64,000 nt of DNA from Microbacterium murale (GTDB lineage Bacteria > Actinomycetota > Actinomycetes > Actinomycetales > Microbacteriaceae), in NCBI RefSeq assembly GCF_030815955.1, contig NZ_JAUSXK010000001.1, positions 2,480,001 to 2,544,000 of the forward strand, given 5' to 3'. Below are positions 52,372 through 61,570 of the stretch, one piece after another (positions within the stretch are counted from its first letter, which is position 1; each line of letters begins with the position of its first letter). Made by a program: the position numbers and the translations under genes. The notes under the pieces are model-generated. The model worked only from the letters and a program-made list of their open reading frames with translations. It did no database searches and was not told where the DNA came from.

Positions 52372-53361
52372 ATGATGCGCAAGAAGGCAATCGCCTCGAT
52401 CATCGCCGCAGGCGCGCTGATCATCTCGCTCGCCGGATGCGCCGGAGGCAGCACGGACGCGCCTCCGACGGATGCCGAAGGCGGAGACGCCGGCGGCCTC
52501 ATCACCATCATCGTGAACGACCCGGCGAACCCGTACTGGAAGACGGAGGGCGACGTCGCCGCCGCAACGGCCGAGGAGCTCGGCTACACCTCGAGTGTCG
52601 GCGCGCACAAGGGCGACACCAACACCGAGAACACGCTGATCGACACGGCGATCTCGAACAAGTCGGTCGCGATCATCCTCGACCCTGCGAACGCCGATGG
52701 CTCGATCGCCGCGGTCAAGAAGGCCGAGGCCGCCGGGATTCCCGTGTTCCTCGTGAACGCGGAGATCAATGAGGCCGGTATCGCGAAGGCGCAGCTCGTC
52801 TCGAACAACGCTCAGGGTGCCGCGCTCGGTGCCCAGGAGTGGGTGGCTCAGATGGGTGAAGCAGGCGACTACGTCGAGCTGTTCGGCGCCCCGTCCGACA
52901 ACAACGCGCAGACCCGTTCCAACGGCTTCCAGACCGTCATCAGCCAGTACCCCGGTCTGGTCGAGGTCGGCGAAGAGGTTGCGGACTGGGATCGCACCAA
53001 GGGTCACGACAAGATGCAGTCGCTGCTGCAGTCCAACCCGTCCTTGGCCGGTGTCATGTCGGGCAACGACGAGATGGCGCTCGGCGCGATCGCCGCGCTC
53101 AAGGAAGCGGGCAAGCTCGAAGGCGTCGTCGTCGGCGGCTTCGACGGCGCACCGGATGCCGTCTCCGCCGTGATCTCGGGTGAGATGGCGTACACGGTTC
53201 TCCAGCCTGTCGCCGTGTTCTCGAAGGAAGCCGTCGAGCTCGCCGACGAATACATCCGTACCGGCACCGCACCGGAGACCGAGAAGCAGTCGTTCGACTG
53301 CATCCTCATCACGAAGGACAACGCCGACAAGATGACGGAACCCTTCACCTACACCGAGTAA
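52372..53361 (+). CDS. Rbs-type sugar-binding lipoprotein (periplasmic-binding protein type 1)
   Basis: A 329-residue extracytoplasmic binding protein with a signal peptide and lipobox SLAGC near residue 22. The domain begins ITIIVNDPANPYWKTEGDVA near 45, the type-1 binding fold, and GGFDGAPDAVSAV near 255 is family-typical. It captures the sugar or polyol for the importer. The ATG at 52372 has AAAGGA upstream; ATG 52375 is equally possible. A strong hairpin follows. Confidence 0.9.
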   Translation: MMRKKAIASIIAAGALIISLAGCAGGSTDAPPTDAEGGDAGGLITIIVNDPANPYWKTEGDVAAATAEELGYTSSVGAHKGDTNTENTLIDTAISNKSVAIILDPANADGSIAAVKKAEAAGIPVFLVNAEINEAGIAKAQLVSNNAQGAALGAQEWVAQMGEAGDYVELFGAPSDNNAQTRSNGFQTVISQYPGLVEVGEEVADWDRTKGHDKMQSLLQSNPSLAGVMSGNDEMALGAIAALKEAGKLEGVVVGGFDGAPDAVSAVISGEMAYTVLQPVAVFSKEAVELADEYIRTGTAPETEKQSFDCILITKDNADKMTEPFTYTE

Positions 53362-53388
53362 GCCCCACCGCGCTCCCATGCGGTGAAC

Positions 53389-53422
53389 GCGGGGGCGGAT
53401 GCCCATCAGCATCCGCCCCCGC
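53389..53422 (+). terminator. Intercistronic hairpin after the sugar-binding protein gene
   Basis: A perfect 14-bp stem (GCGGGGGCGGATGC and complement) with a 6-nt loop sits in the gap before the kinase gene. As after the binding-protein gene at 10242, it probably makes downstream genes less expressed than the binding protein. Confidence 0.7.
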
Positions 53423-53454
53423 CCACATACTTCGTCCGGATGACGAGAGGCAAC

Positions 53455-55209
53455 ATGAGTTACGTTCTGAACGATCCCGCCGACTTCGCGGATGAATCCG
53501 TGATCGGGTTCGTCGCCGTCCACAGCGCACTCGTGCGGCGGGTCGCCGGCGGTGTCGCCCGCGCACAGGCCACGCCGCCTGGACAGGTCGCCGTCGTCAT
53601 CGGCGGCGGATCGGGGCACTATCCCGCGTTCGCGGGACTGGTCGGTGCCGGGCTCGCGCATGGCGCAGCGATGGGCAACGTGTTCGCCTCGCCGAGCGCG
53701 CAGCAGATCTACTCGGTCGCCAAGTCCGTCGCCACCGAGGCCGGCGTGCTCCTCAGCTACGGGAACTACGCCGGCGACGTGCTCAACTTCGATCAGGCCG
53801 AGAAGCGCCTGCGCGACGAGGGCATCCCCTGCCGCACGGTGCGCGTGACAGACGACATCTACAGCGCTTCGCCGACGGAGAAAGCCAAGCGGCGCGGCAT
53901 CGCCGGAGACCTCGCAGTGTTCCGCGCCGCCTCGTGGGCCGCCGAGCAGGGGATGGCTCTCGACGACGTCGCAGAGGTCGCATCCCGTGCCAACGAGCGC
54001 ACCCGGTCGATCGGCGTGGCGTTCTCCGGCTGCACCCTTCCCGGCGCGTCGGAGCCGCTCTTCACTGTGCCGGCTGGTCAGATGGCCGTCGGAATGGGCA
54101 TCCACGGCGAGCCTGGGATCGATGTCGTGCCGCTTCCCTCGGCACGCGAGATCGCGGCACTCCTCGTCAAGGGACTGCTCGGCGAACTGCCTGACGACAT
54201 CACCGGCGCTGAAGGTGCGCGCGCGGCCGTCATCCTGAACGGCCTCGGCGCGGTCAAGTCCGAAGAGCTGTTCGTCATCTACGCCACGGTCACGGAGCTT
54301 CTCGCTGAGGCCGGAGTGACCATCGTCGAGCCGGAGGTCGGCGAGTACGCGACGAGCTTCGAGATGGCCGGCGTCTCGCTGACGCTGTTCTGGCTGGACG
54401 ATGAACTCGAAGCGGCCTGGGCCTCACCCACCTACACTCCGGCGTATCGCAAGGGCGCCGTCTCGGCGGCCGATCCGGGGGCAGCGGTCGTCGCGCAGGA
54501 CTCGGCGTCCGAAGCCGAAGCCGTTCCCGCGGCGTCGCAGGAATCCGTCGAGATCGGTGCTGTGGCCCTCGCGATCGTGGAGTCCATCCGCGACATGATC
54601 GATCGCGACGCCGACGAACTCGGTCGGCTCGATGCGATCGCGGGTGACGGAGATCACGGCATCGGCATGCAGCGCGGTGCACGTGCCGGCGCTGCAGCAG
54701 CCAGCGACGCGGTCGCCGCCGGCGCCGGGGTCGGCACAGTGCTCAGCCGCGCGGGTGATGCCTGGGCCGACAAGGCCGGAGGCACATCCGGTGCGCTCTG
54801 GGGCGCCGCGCTTCGCGCAGCGGGAGAACGCCTCGGCGACGAGCTTCGCCCGCAGGCGGCGGATGTCGCATCCGCCGTCGATGCGGCACGCGCGGCGATT
54901 CAGGGGTACGGCAAGGCCGCCGTCGGCGACAAGACCATGGTCGACGCACTGGTTCCGTTCGCCCAAGGGCTGAGCGCACGCGTCGCGGCGGGCGAAGCGC
55001 TGGCGCCGGCATGGGTGGCCGCGGCAGTCGACGCCACGGACGCAGCAGAGGCGACATCCGCTCTTCTCCCTCGTCTCGGGCGTGCACGTCCGCACATGGA
55101 GAAGAGTCTGGGCACACCCGACCCCGGTGCGATCTCACTCGCGCGGGCGATGACCGTTGCGGGCCGAGTGCTCGCAGACCGCAGCACCACAGAAAAGGAC
55201 GGAAAATGA
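53455..55209 (+). CDS. lerK: DhaK-DhaL fused kinase, probable L-erythrulose 1-kinase
   Basis: A 584-residue ATP-dependent kinase fusing a DhaK domain (residues 1-330) and a DhaL domain (about 385-584). The substrate-binding histidine is in [10 protein letters not shown] near 218, the glycine-rich [10 protein letters not shown] near 47, and the ADP-Mg aspartates are in [10 protein letters not shown] near 398. Glycerone kinase is the generic function. In this operon, with TIM-like and RpiB-like isomerases, it matches L-erythrulose 1-kinase of the known tetritol pathway. The ATG at 53455 has GAGAGG upstream. It overlaps the next gene as ATGA. Confidence 0.85.
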   Translation: MSYVLNDPADFADESVIGFVAVHSALVRRVAGGVARAQATPPGQVAVVIGGGSGHYPAFAGLVGAGLAHGAAMGNVFASPSAQQIYSVAKSVATEAGVLLSYGNYAGDVLNFDQAEKRLRDEGIPCRTVRVTDDIYSASPTEKAKRRGIAGDLAVFRAASWAAEQGMALDDVAEVASRANERTRSIGVAFSGCTLPGASEPLFTVPAGQMAVGMGIHGEPGIDVVPLPSAREIAALLVKGLLGELPDDITGAEGARAAVILNGLGAVKSEELFVIYATVTELLAEAGVTIVEPEVGEYATSFEMAGVSLTLFWLDDELEAAWASPTYTPAYRKGAVSAADPGAAVVAQDSASEAEAVPAASQESVEIGAVALAIVESIRDMIDRDADELGRLDAIAGDGDHGIGMQRGARAGAAAASDAVAAGAGVGTVLSRAGDAWADKAGGTSGALWGAALRAAGERLGDELRPQAADVASAVDAARAAIQGYGKAAVGDKTMVDALVPFAQGLSARVAAGEALAPAWVAAAVDATDAAEATSALLPRLGRARPHMEKSLGTPDPGAISLARAMTVAGRVLADRSTTEKDGK

Positions 55210-55679
55210 CACGCGAATGGCGAATCGTCATCGGATCGGACGACGCAGGCTTCGAATACAAGGAAGCGCTCAAGAAGGATCTGCAGAACGATCCGCGAGT
55301 ATCAGAGGTCATCGATGTCGGCGTCGACTCCAGCGGGGGGACCGCGTACCCGGTGGTCGCGATCGCCGCGGCGGAGAAGGTGCGTGACGGCGAAGCCGAT
55401 CGGGCTCTCCTCGTGTGCGGCACGGGACTCGGCGTCGCGATCGCGGCGAACAAGGTGCCGGGCATCCGCGCGGTCACGGCGCACGACAGTTACAGCGTCG
55501 AGCGGAGCGTGCTCAGCAACAACGCGCAGGTGCTCACATTCGGTCAGCGAGTGGTGGGACTGGAACTGGCTCGCCGACTCGCACGTGAATGGCTCGGCTA
55601 CGAGTTCGACGAGTCCTCCGCATCCGCGCAGAAGGTCGCGGTGATCAACGATTACGAGGCCACGGGGACCTGTGGCTGA
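55206..55679 (+). CDS. RpiB/LacB-type isomerase, probable erythrulose-4-phosphate isomerase
   Basis: A 157-residue sugar-phosphate isomerase of the RpiB fold. The active-site block [19 protein letters not shown] near residue 75 is complete, and [11 protein letters not shown] follows. The N-terminal [10 protein letters not shown] has Asp where ribose-5-phosphate isomerase B has His, as in the erythritol-pathway EryI/EltI proteins as I recall them. It probably converts D-erythrulose 4-phosphate to D-erythrose 4-phosphate. Overlaps at both ends couple it to kinase and TIM-like genes. Confidence 0.85.
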   Translation: MTREWRIVIGSDDAGFEYKEALKKDLQNDPRVSEVIDVGVDSSGGTAYPVVAIAAAEKVRDGEADRALLVCGTGLGVAIAANKVPGIRAVTAHDSYSVERSVLSNNAQVLTFGQRVVGLELARRLAREWLGYEFDESSASAQKVAVINDYEATGTCG

Positions 55680-56469
55680 CGACCGCGAGCCGTCTCACGG
55701 TCCACCGGCGACCTCGGCGCGCCCGATCACGCTCGGAGCGAGCCTCAAGCTGTATCTCGACGTCGACGCGAGCGTGGCGTGGGCTCGTTCGCTTGCTGAA
55801 ATCGCGCGCGCGCACGCCGCCGTCCTCGCAGGAGAAGTGCGGCTGTTCATCCTGCCGTCGCTTCCGGCGCTGGATCGTGTGATCGCGGCGGTCGCCGACG
55901 CGCCGATCGCCGTGGGGGCGCAGGACCTGTTCTGGAGCGACCGCGGTGCGTACACCGGCGCCGTCAGCGGCGTCGACCTTGCACGCCTCGGATGCAGGTA
56001 CGTCGAGGTCGGCCATGCGGAACGACGGCACGTCTTCGGCGAGGACGACGAGATCATCCGGCGAAAGCTCGCCGCGGCGGTGCGCACCGGACTCACACCT
56101 GTGCTGTGCGTCGGTGAGGAGGAACGTGGCAATGCTGCCCTCGCGGCGTCGACCTGCATCGCCCAGATCGAATCGGCGACTGCGGATGCCGGTGACCTCA
56201 GTGATCTCGTCGTCGCCTATGAGCCGGAGTGGGCGATAGGACAGGCCGAGCCGGCGTCATCCGCACACGTGACCGAGGTGGTCGCACTGGTGCGCTCTCA
56301 CCTCGCGCAGCGGGGGCTGGAAGACGCGTCAGTGATCTACGGAGGCAGCGCGAAGCCCGGACTGCTGAGTACGCTCGGGTCGAGCGTCGATGGACTGTTC
56401 CTCGGTAGATTCGCCCATGACCCGCATGCTTTCGCGAGCATCATCGATGAGGCCGCCGGGATACGTTGA
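55672..56469 (+). CDS. lerI: Triosephosphate-isomerase-like protein, probable L-erythrulose-1-phosphate isomerase
   Basis: A 265-residue TIM-barrel isomerase. The catalytic His is in VEVGHAERR near 112, Glu in AYEPEWAIG near 183 and the phosphate loop in YGGSAKPG near 224. The N-terminal catalytic loop reads GASLKLY: lysine kept, but the Asn of GNWK in housekeeping TIM is replaced by Ser, as expected for the EryH/LerI branch. It probably converts L-erythrulose 1-phosphate to D-erythrulose 4-phosphate. The GTG start overlaps the RpiB-like gene by 8 nt. Confidence 0.82.
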   Translation: MADDREPSHGPPATSARPITLGASLKLYLDVDASVAWARSLAEIARAHAAVLAGEVRLFILPSLPALDRVIAAVADAPIAVGAQDLFWSDRGAYTGAVSGVDLARLGCRYVEVGHAERRHVFGEDDEIIRRKLAAAVRTGLTPVLCVGEEERGNAALAASTCIAQIESATADAGDLSDLVVAYEPEWAIGQAEPASSAHVTEVVALVRSHLAQRGLEDASVIYGGSAKPGLLSTLGSSVDGLFLGRFAHDPHAFASIIDEAAGIR

Positions 56470-56485
56470 GAGGGAGAGATCCGAG

Positions 56486-57301
56486 ATGAGCAGCAGTTCC
56501 TCCGCCGTACCGTCGCGGGCTGACCGGCAGCAGTCACGCCAGCTGGCCATCAGCGAAGCGGTGATGGCAGCGGGATCCATGCGCATCGAGCAGATCGCCG
56601 AGCGATTCGACATCAGCGTCATGACGGTCCATCGCGATCTCGACGAACTCGAAGATCGCGGGCTGCTGCGCAAGAGCAGGGGAGTTGCCACCGCCAGTTC
56701 CACGGCGCTGGTCGAATCCAGTGACGTGTACCGTGTCGGTCGTCAACAAGCCGAGAAGGAAGCCATGGCGATCGCCGCCATGGAGTTCATCGAGCCAGGG
56801 CAGGCGATCATTCTCGATGACTCGACGTCGACGATGCACCTGCTTCCGCATCTGCATACCAAGACGCCGTTGACGGTCATCACCAACACGCTGACGATCA
56901 TGAACGATCTGCGCGGCATGCGCGGCATCGAGATGATCGGTCTGGGCGGCGAGTACTACAACTGGTGCAGCGCGTTCATGGGACGCATCACCGTGCGCGA
57001 GATCGCCGAGTTGCGTGCCGATCTCTTCGTCATGTCGACGTCGGCGATCGTGGACGACATCACCTTCCACCAGACACTTGAGACCGTCGATGTGAAGCGG
57101 GCCATGTTCGAGTCCGCGAGCAAGCGCGTGCTGCTGGCGGACCGGACGAAGTTCGACAAGCGCGCTCTGCATGCGATGCTGCCGCTGGCCGACTTCGACG
57201 TGGTCGTCGTCGACGCCGCCACCGAGCGGCGGCACATCGAGCGGATGCAGGATGCCGGAGTCAACGTGCACATCGCACGTCGTCCTGCCGCCGTCCGCTG
57301 A
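56486..57301 (+). CDS. DeoR-family transcriptional regulator
   Basis: A 271-residue sugar-phosphate-responsive repressor. An N-terminal helix-turn-helix (RIEQIAERFDISVMTVHRDLDEL near residues 35-57) is followed by the DeoR effector domain, with VITNTLTIMNDL near 132 and LADRTKFDKRAL near 215. It probably binds the GTAAC/GTTAC half-sites at 47826-47862 and responds to a tetrulose phosphate. The ATG at 56486 has GAGGGAGAGAT upstream. Last gene of the polyol operon. Confidence 0.88.
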   Translation: MSSSSSAVPSRADRQQSRQLAISEAVMAAGSMRIEQIAERFDISVMTVHRDLDELEDRGLLRKSRGVATASSTALVESSDVYRVGRQQAEKEAMAIAAMEFIEPGQAIILDDSTSTMHLLPHLHTKTPLTVITNTLTIMNDLRGMRGIEMIGLGGEYYNWCSAFMGRITVREIAELRADLFVMSTSAIVDDITFHQTLETVDVKRAMFESASKRVLLADRTKFDKRALHAMLPLADFDVVVVDAATERRHIERMQDAGVNVHIARRPAAVR

Positions 57302-57330
57302 GTTTCCCGACGGAGCTCCCGAGTCTGAGG

Positions 57331-57336
57331 TAACGT
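57331..57336 (+). promoter_or_regulatory. -10 box before the NSS transporter gene
   Basis: TAACGT lies 7 nt before the ATG at 57344, close to leaderless spacing; no ribosome-binding site is present. Confidence 0.4.
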
Positions 57337-57343
57337 CTCGGGC

Positions 57344-58966
57344 ATGGCCACCGCAACGACGCAGACCCGTAAACGTGAGGCGTTCGGCTCACGGAATGTG
57401 TTCATCCTCTCGGCGATCGGCTCGGCCGTCGGCCTCGGAAACATCTGGCGATTCCCTTATGTCGCCTACGAGGGCGGCGGTGGGGCGTTCCTCATCCCCT
57501 ACCTTTGTGCGCTGCTGACCGCCGGCATCCCGCTGCTGTTCTTCGACTACGCGATCGGGCACCGGTTCCGCGGGTCCGCGCCGCTCGCCTTCCGACGCAT
57601 CCACCGTGCAGCCGAGCCGCTCGGCTGGTGGCAGGTGCTCATCTGCGTCGTGATCGCCGTCTACTACGCGGTCATCATCGCGTGGGCAGCCATGTACACA
57701 TGGTTCTCGGCGCAGCTCACCTGGGGAGCTGGCAACGAGAACGACTTCTTCTTCACTGACTTCCTGCAGTCCGCAGACGTCGCGGAAAGCGGAATCTCCA
57801 CGGACTTCGTGCCGCAGGTCGGTATCCCGCTGGTCGTGGTCTGGCTCGTCGTGATCGTGATCATGGCCCTCGGAGTCAAGCGCGGCATCGGCAGGGCGAA
57901 CATGATCCTGATGCCGCTCCTCACGGTCATGTTCGCGATCCTCGTCGTGCAGTCGCTGTTCCTGCCCGGAGCCATGGAGGGCCTCAACGCCTTCTTCACG
58001 CCGGATTGGGCGGCTCTGGCCGACCCCGGGGTGTGGGCATCGGCATACGGGCACATCTTCTTCTCGCTCTCGGTCGCGTTCGGCATCATGGTGACCTATT
58101 CGTCGTACCTCAAGCGCAAGACCGATCTGACGGGCTCCGGTCTCGTCGTCGCGTTCGCGAACTCCGGGTTCGAGATCCTCGCCGGCATCGGTGTGTTCGC
58201 CGCCCTCGGTTTCATGGCGCAGGCGCAGGGGACAGACGTCTCCGGGGTCGCCTCGTCCGGGATCGGGCTGGCCTTCGTGGCGTTCCCGACGATCGTCTCG
58301 CAGGCGACAGGCGGCTCGATCATCGGCGTCCTCTTCTTCGGTGCGCTGGTCTTCGCCGGTGTCACCTCGCTCATCTCGATCCTCGAGGTCATCGTCGCCG
58401 CCCTTCAGGACAAGCTCAATTGGGGACGCGTACGCACGACTCTCACGGTTTCGATCCCGCTCGCGGTGATCTCGATGGCGCTCTTCTCGACCACGACTGC
58501 CCTGACGGTGCTCGACACGGCCGATGCCTTCGTCAACGCCTTCGGCATCATGGCCGTCGCTCTCGTCGCAGTCATCGTCGTCGCATGGGTGTTCTACAAG
58601 CTGCCGGTGCTGAAGGAGCACCTGAACCGACGCTCCAGCTTCCGCGTGGGCCGGATCTGGATGGTGCTGGTCGGCGTGCTCGCGCCCGTCGTGCTCGGCT
58701 ACCTCCTCGTCAGCGAGCTCATCACCAAGATCTCGGAACCATACGGTGGCTACCCCGCCTGGTTCCTTAGCATCTTCGGCTGGGGAATGGTGATCGCGCT
58801 GGTCGTGATCGGCGTTCTGCTCTCGCTCATGCCGTGGAGCGGGCACTCGCAGGCCAAGGATGACCCTGATTACGACGAATTCCTTGTCGAGGAGCAATAC
58901 GACCCGGATCCGGAAACAGGCACCATCCGAACTGCGACGTCGCACGAGAAGGGGTCGGCAGCATGA
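57344..58966 (+). CDS. metP: Neurotransmitter:sodium symporter-type transporter (MetP-like)
   Basis: A 540-residue sodium-dependent amino-acid transporter with 12 predicted segments. The NSS sodium-binding motif is near the N-terminus (SAIGSAVGLGNIWRFPY), followed by GGGAFLIPY. In Corynebacterium glutamicum the MetP/MetS pair takes up methionine and alanine; the tiny MetS-like gene directly downstream supports that assignment. The ATG overlaps no upstream gene and lacks a Shine-Dalgarno sequence, consistent with a leaderless transcript. Confidence 0.87.
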   Translation: MATATTQTRKREAFGSRNVFILSAIGSAVGLGNIWRFPYVAYEGGGGAFLIPYLCALLTAGIPLLFFDYAIGHRFRGSAPLAFRRIHRAAEPLGWWQVLICVVIAVYYAVIIAWAAMYTWFSAQLTWGAGNENDFFFTDFLQSADVAESGISTDFVPQVGIPLVVVWLVVIVIMALGVKRGIGRANMILMPLLTVMFAILVVQSLFLPGAMEGLNAFFTPDWAALADPGVWASAYGHIFFSLSVAFGIMVTYSSYLKRKTDLTGSGLVVAFANSGFEILAGIGVFAALGFMAQAQGTDVSGVASSGIGLAFVAFPTIVSQATGGSIIGVLFFGALVFAGVTSLISILEVIVAALQDKLNWGRVRTTLTVSIPLAVISMALFSTTTALTVLDTADAFVNAFGIMAVALVAVIVVAWVFYKLPVLKEHLNRRSSFRVGRIWMVLVGVLAPVVLGYLLVSELITKISEPYGGYPAWFLSIFGWGMVIALVVIGVLLSLMPWSGHSQAKDDPDYDEFLVEEQYDPDPETGTIRTATSHEKGSAA

Positions 58967-59100
58967 CCACGACAGCAATCGTCATGATGATCGTCGCGAT
59001 GGTCACGGTATGGGGCGGTCTGATCGCCGCGATCGTGAACCTCGCACGCCACCCCGAAGTCGCGGAGTCCGAGCCGGAGACGTTGCGCGTCGAACTGTGA
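58963..59100 (+). CDS. metS: MetS-like small subunit of NSS transporter (45 aa)
   Basis: A 45-residue protein with a single membrane segment (MMIVAMVTVWGGLIAAIVNL) followed by RHP and an acidic tail. This matches the methionine/alanine importer small subunit MetS, in which GGL and L.RHP are conserved. It overlaps the transporter stop as ATGA. It is required with MetP in C. glutamicum; the same is inferred here. Confidence 0.85.
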   Translation: MTTTAIVMMIVAMVTVWGGLIAAIVNLARHPEVAESEPETLRVEL

Positions 59101-59101
59101 A

Positions 59102-59122
59102 TGCGGTCGGCTTCCGGCCGCA
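59102..59122. terminator. Hairpin between convergent metS and CDF genes
   Basis: A 9-bp stem with one G-U pair (TGCGGTCGG and CCGGCCGCA) and a CTT loop starts two bases after the MetS-like stop and lies 9 nt from the convergent CDF stop. No T tract. Confidence 0.5.
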
Positions 59123-59130
59123 GCGATCGA

Positions 59131-60132
59131 TCACGCACCCGCTTCGTCGAGCTCCCTCGGCTCGCCGGTGTCCGCTTCATCCGGAAGGACGCTGCACACG
59201 ATGACGACGACGTCCTGAACCTTCCAGTCCAACTCGGCGATGCTCTCGGAGACCTGGTCGATCTGGGCGATCGAGACCCGCCGCCGCCGAGGGACCACGA
59301 AAGCCTCGACGTGGAACACCTGACCCTGGTCGCGCACGCGCACGGCGGCATCCCTGACCCACCTCTGTGCGCGAAGGTGCTCGACGATGTCGCGCCCGAG
59401 CGGGTGCGGGTGCGCGTCGTCGTGGGTGCGTGCGCGCTGATCCATGAGGTCGATGACAGCGCCCTTGGTGTTGCGCACGCCGTCCCAGATGATGCCGAGT
59501 GAGATGAACAGCGCCGCGACACCATCGAGCCACCAGACGCCCAGGCCGACACCGAGAACGCCGACGACCGACGCGGCATTGGTCTGCCAATCGGCCTTCG
59601 CCATGTCGGAGTCGGCGTAGAGCAGTTTGTTGTGCAGCACAGGAGCGAGCTTCGCCTTGGCTCGGCCGTAGATCAGGGGGCCGATCACGATGATGGTCAT
59701 CACGCTCACCATCAGCCAGCCCAGCCAGATGGTCTGGCCGAAGAGAACGACCGTTCCGATCGTTGGATGCTCCGCTGCGATCAGTCCGGAGACCGCTTCG
59801 TAGGCGAGATTCAGGCCGACAGCGAGAAGGGCCACTCCTGCCACCATGTGACCGACCCCCATCGCACGGTGCATTCCATAGGGGTGGCGCACAGTCGGCC
59901 GGCGTCGCACGAAGATCAACGCGATGAGGAAGGCGATTTGGGGGATGAGGGACAGCATGTCCTCGATCCACGCGGTTCGCATCGCCTGCGAGTTCCCGAC
60001 GACGAATGCGACGAGGGTGATCGTGACGATGGTGTACGCGATCGTGGCATACTCCCACCGCACCGCCTTCTTCAGCGCCTGCTGCTGCTCGTTCGGCAGA
60101 TCAGTGCGTCCGAACGGGTGATTGGCGCTCAC
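59131..60132 (-). CDS. Cation diffusion facilitator family transporter
   Basis: A 333-residue metal exporter of the CDF family. Six membrane segments occupy residues 25-230. Metal-site residues appear as WIEDMLSL near 55 and in the segment-5 region YADSDMAKADWQTNAASV near 178, where the canonical HxxxD is replaced by DxxxD; the second site (DWQTN) and the cytoplasmic domain are present. It may carry manganese or another divalent cation; unclear. GTG 60130-60132 has GGAGGT at 7 nt and overlaps the upstream lipoprotein stop. Last in a four-gene minus operon. Confidence 0.83.
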   Translation of the reverse strand: MSANHPFGRTDLPNEQQQALKKAVRWEYATIAYTIVTITLVAFVVGNSQAMRTAWIEDMLSLIPQIAFLIALIFVRRRPTVRHPYGMHRAMGVGHMVAGVALLAVGLNLAYEAVSGLIAAEHPTIGTVVLFGQTIWLGWLMVSVMTIIVIGPLIYGRAKAKLAPVLHNKLLYADSDMAKADWQTNAASVVGVLGVGLGVWWLDGVAALFISLGIIWDGVRNTKGAVIDLMDQRARTHDDAHPHPLGRDIVEHLRAQRWVRDAAVRVRDQGQVFHVEAFVVPRRRRVSIAQIDQVSESIAELDWKVQDVVVIVCSVLPDEADTGEPRELDEAGA

Positions 60133-60611
60133 GGACCGACCTCCGCGTCGAGGAACCGTTCCAACTCAGTGAGGAATGCGTTCTCGCCGAGGGGCACGAA
60201 CATCACGATGGAGCGCCCGTCTGCACCGTCGATTCCGCTGTATCCGCGCGTGACTCCCACGCGGTCGGCCCACGGCGTCTGGTCGGTGAGTCCGCCGACC
60301 ACGAGATCCAAGTCGCCTTCCTCCAGCATCACCACAAGCGTCTCCTCGCTGCCGATCGTCCATTCGACTTCCGCATCGAGCGATTCGGCGAACGCGTCCA
60401 CGAGATCGATGAGCGGTCCGGTGGGGGTGTCCGCGGATACTTCTGCGAGGCCTTCGTCCGAGGAGACACCCACCCGCAGGTCTCCACCGGTGACGCTCTG
60501 CAGCGTGCCGTCGGGATCCACGGGCACCGAGATGCCGCACCCCGCCAGAGACGCGATCATGGCCAGCGCAAGCAGGGCGCCTCCCCGTCGAGCGCTCATC
60601 TTCATTTTCAT
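60129..60611 (-). CDS. Short solute-binding-like lipoprotein (truncated SBP family 3)
   Basis: A 160-residue lipoprotein with lipobox SLAGC near residue 25. The start of a family-3 binding domain is visible (GGDLRVGVSSDEGLAEVS, then LIDLVDAFAESLDAEVEW and LEEGDLDLVVGGLTD). It stops at about two thirds of the usual length, lacking the second lobe's end. No ABC transporter partner is nearby. ATG 60611 has GGAG upstream and overlaps the previous stop as ATGA. A ligand-sensing or accessory role with the CDF and DUF6766-like proteins is possible. Confidence 0.72.
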   Translation of the reverse strand: MKMKMSARRGGALLALAMIASLAGCGISVPVDPDGTLQSVTGGDLRVGVSSDEGLAEVSADTPTGPLIDLVDAFAESLDAEVEWTIGSEETLVVMLEEGDLDLVVGGLTDQTPWADRVGVTRGYSGIDGADGRSIVMFVPLGENAFLTELERFLDAEVGP

Positions 60612-61294
60612 TCCGACTCCACGCTGCTGATGTGGTGCGGAACGCCGACGGGTTTGGACTCGCTCGATCCCCGCTGGCGGAGATAGATCGACAACGCCAC
60701 CATCGCGCCGACGGCGAGGAACTCCGACTGCCAGTTCTGCAGGGTGCGGTTCCAGAAGTCGGCGGACATGACGTAGTCCCCCCACGTCTCGGGTGGCAGC
60801 CCGTGCTGCGCGTTCTCCTGATCGGTCACGATGTGGCCGGCGAGCGATTGCGCCAGCCACGAGAGCAGGAACACCGTTCCCATCGCCATCAGCAGCGAGT
60901 TGGAGTAGATCCACAGCCGGATGCCGCGCACCTTCGCCCAGCGCGGCGAATCCGCTCCGGCGTGCTCGCCCACGCGCTGCTCCTCGTCGCTTCCCGTGCC
61001 TTCATCGCCGGGCTTCTTCGACTCGGGGGAACCGCGCTGGATGAGCCAGATCGTCGCGAGGATGAACAGGAAGAACTGCAGGAACTCGGATTGCCAGTTC
61101 TCCGCGACGTCGATGACGAACTCGGATGACGTGACGAAGTCGATGAAGGACACCGGTGGCTGCCCGTGCTGGGAGAGCTGTTCATTGTTGTAGGCGTGCC
61201 CCGCGATCGCCTGACCGACGAGTGCGAGCACGAAGATGACGAGGAAGGCGATGCTGAGGCTGCTGCTGCGAAGGAATCGACGCACGCCGATCAC
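60608..61294 (-). CDS. DUF6766-like membrane protein with internal duplication
   Basis: A 228-residue membrane protein that is an internal tandem duplication. Each half has a membrane segment, a GH....HG.PP motif, then V.S..F....NWQSEFL and a second membrane segment ending in RGS.ESK. The linker between the halves is acidic. Function unknown. GTG 61294 overlaps the upstream micro-protein stop. Its consistent place beside a lipoprotein and CDF gene suggests a cation or envelope role (inference). Confidence 0.72.
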   Translation of the reverse strand: MIGVRRFLRSSSLSIAFLVIFVLALVGQAIAGHAYNNEQLSQHGQPPVSFIDFVTSSEFVIDVAENWQSEFLQFFLFILATIWLIQRGSPESKKPGDEGTGSDEEQRVGEHAGADSPRWAKVRGIRLWIYSNSLLMAMGTVFLLSWLAQSLAGHIVTDQENAQHGLPPETWGDYVMSADFWNRTLQNWQSEFLAVGAMVALSIYLRQRGSSESKPVGVPHHISSVESE

Positions 61295-61404
61295 CGCCCT
61301 GCCAGGGGCAGAGCGATCATGACCGCCAGTCCGGCGACGATGATCACCGTCCAGGACCAGAATGCTGCGCGCATCGCGGCTCGTGGTATTCGGGTATCAG
61401 GCAT
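61291..61404 (-). CDS. Micro-protein with one membrane segment (37 aa)
   Basis: A 37-residue protein: basic N-terminus MPDTRIPRAAMRAAF, then one membrane segment (about residues 17-34). Unknown family. The ATG at 61402-61404 has AGAGGAG upstream, and its stop overlaps the DUF6766-like start as GTGA. It heads the four-gene minus operon under a GTCAA-N27 motif. Confidence 0.65.
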   Translation of the reverse strand: MPDTRIPRAAMRAAFWSWTVIIVAGLAVMIALPLAGR

Positions 61405-61430
61405 ATCGGCTCCTCTCCGTGCATGACACG

Positions 61431-61469
61431 ATCCTCGTCGACGAGGCGACGCAGGGGAGCACCCTTGAC
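61431..61469 (-). promoter_or_regulatory. GTCAA-N27 promoter motif (copy J, minus strand)
   Basis: On the minus strand GTCAAG (61469-61464) is followed after 27 nt by GAGGAT (61436-61431), upstream of the micro-protein gene. The same bases contain TTGACA on the plus strand (61465-61470), so it may face both ways. Confidence 0.5.
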
Positions 61470-61570
61470 AACGATGCATCAGATGGGCATCTCAGCGCGG
61501 CGGAGGGGGGTTCCGCTCTCCTTGCTCGGGGCGCACACTGGTGTGTGCCAGCCAGTCGTGAGGAGAAGTC

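Noticed and set aside
57389..58978. Long minus-strand ORF of about 530 codons opposite the NSS transporter gene
   Set aside because: An antisense shadow of a well-conserved sodium symporter; the product is almost only Asp, Glu, Arg and His.
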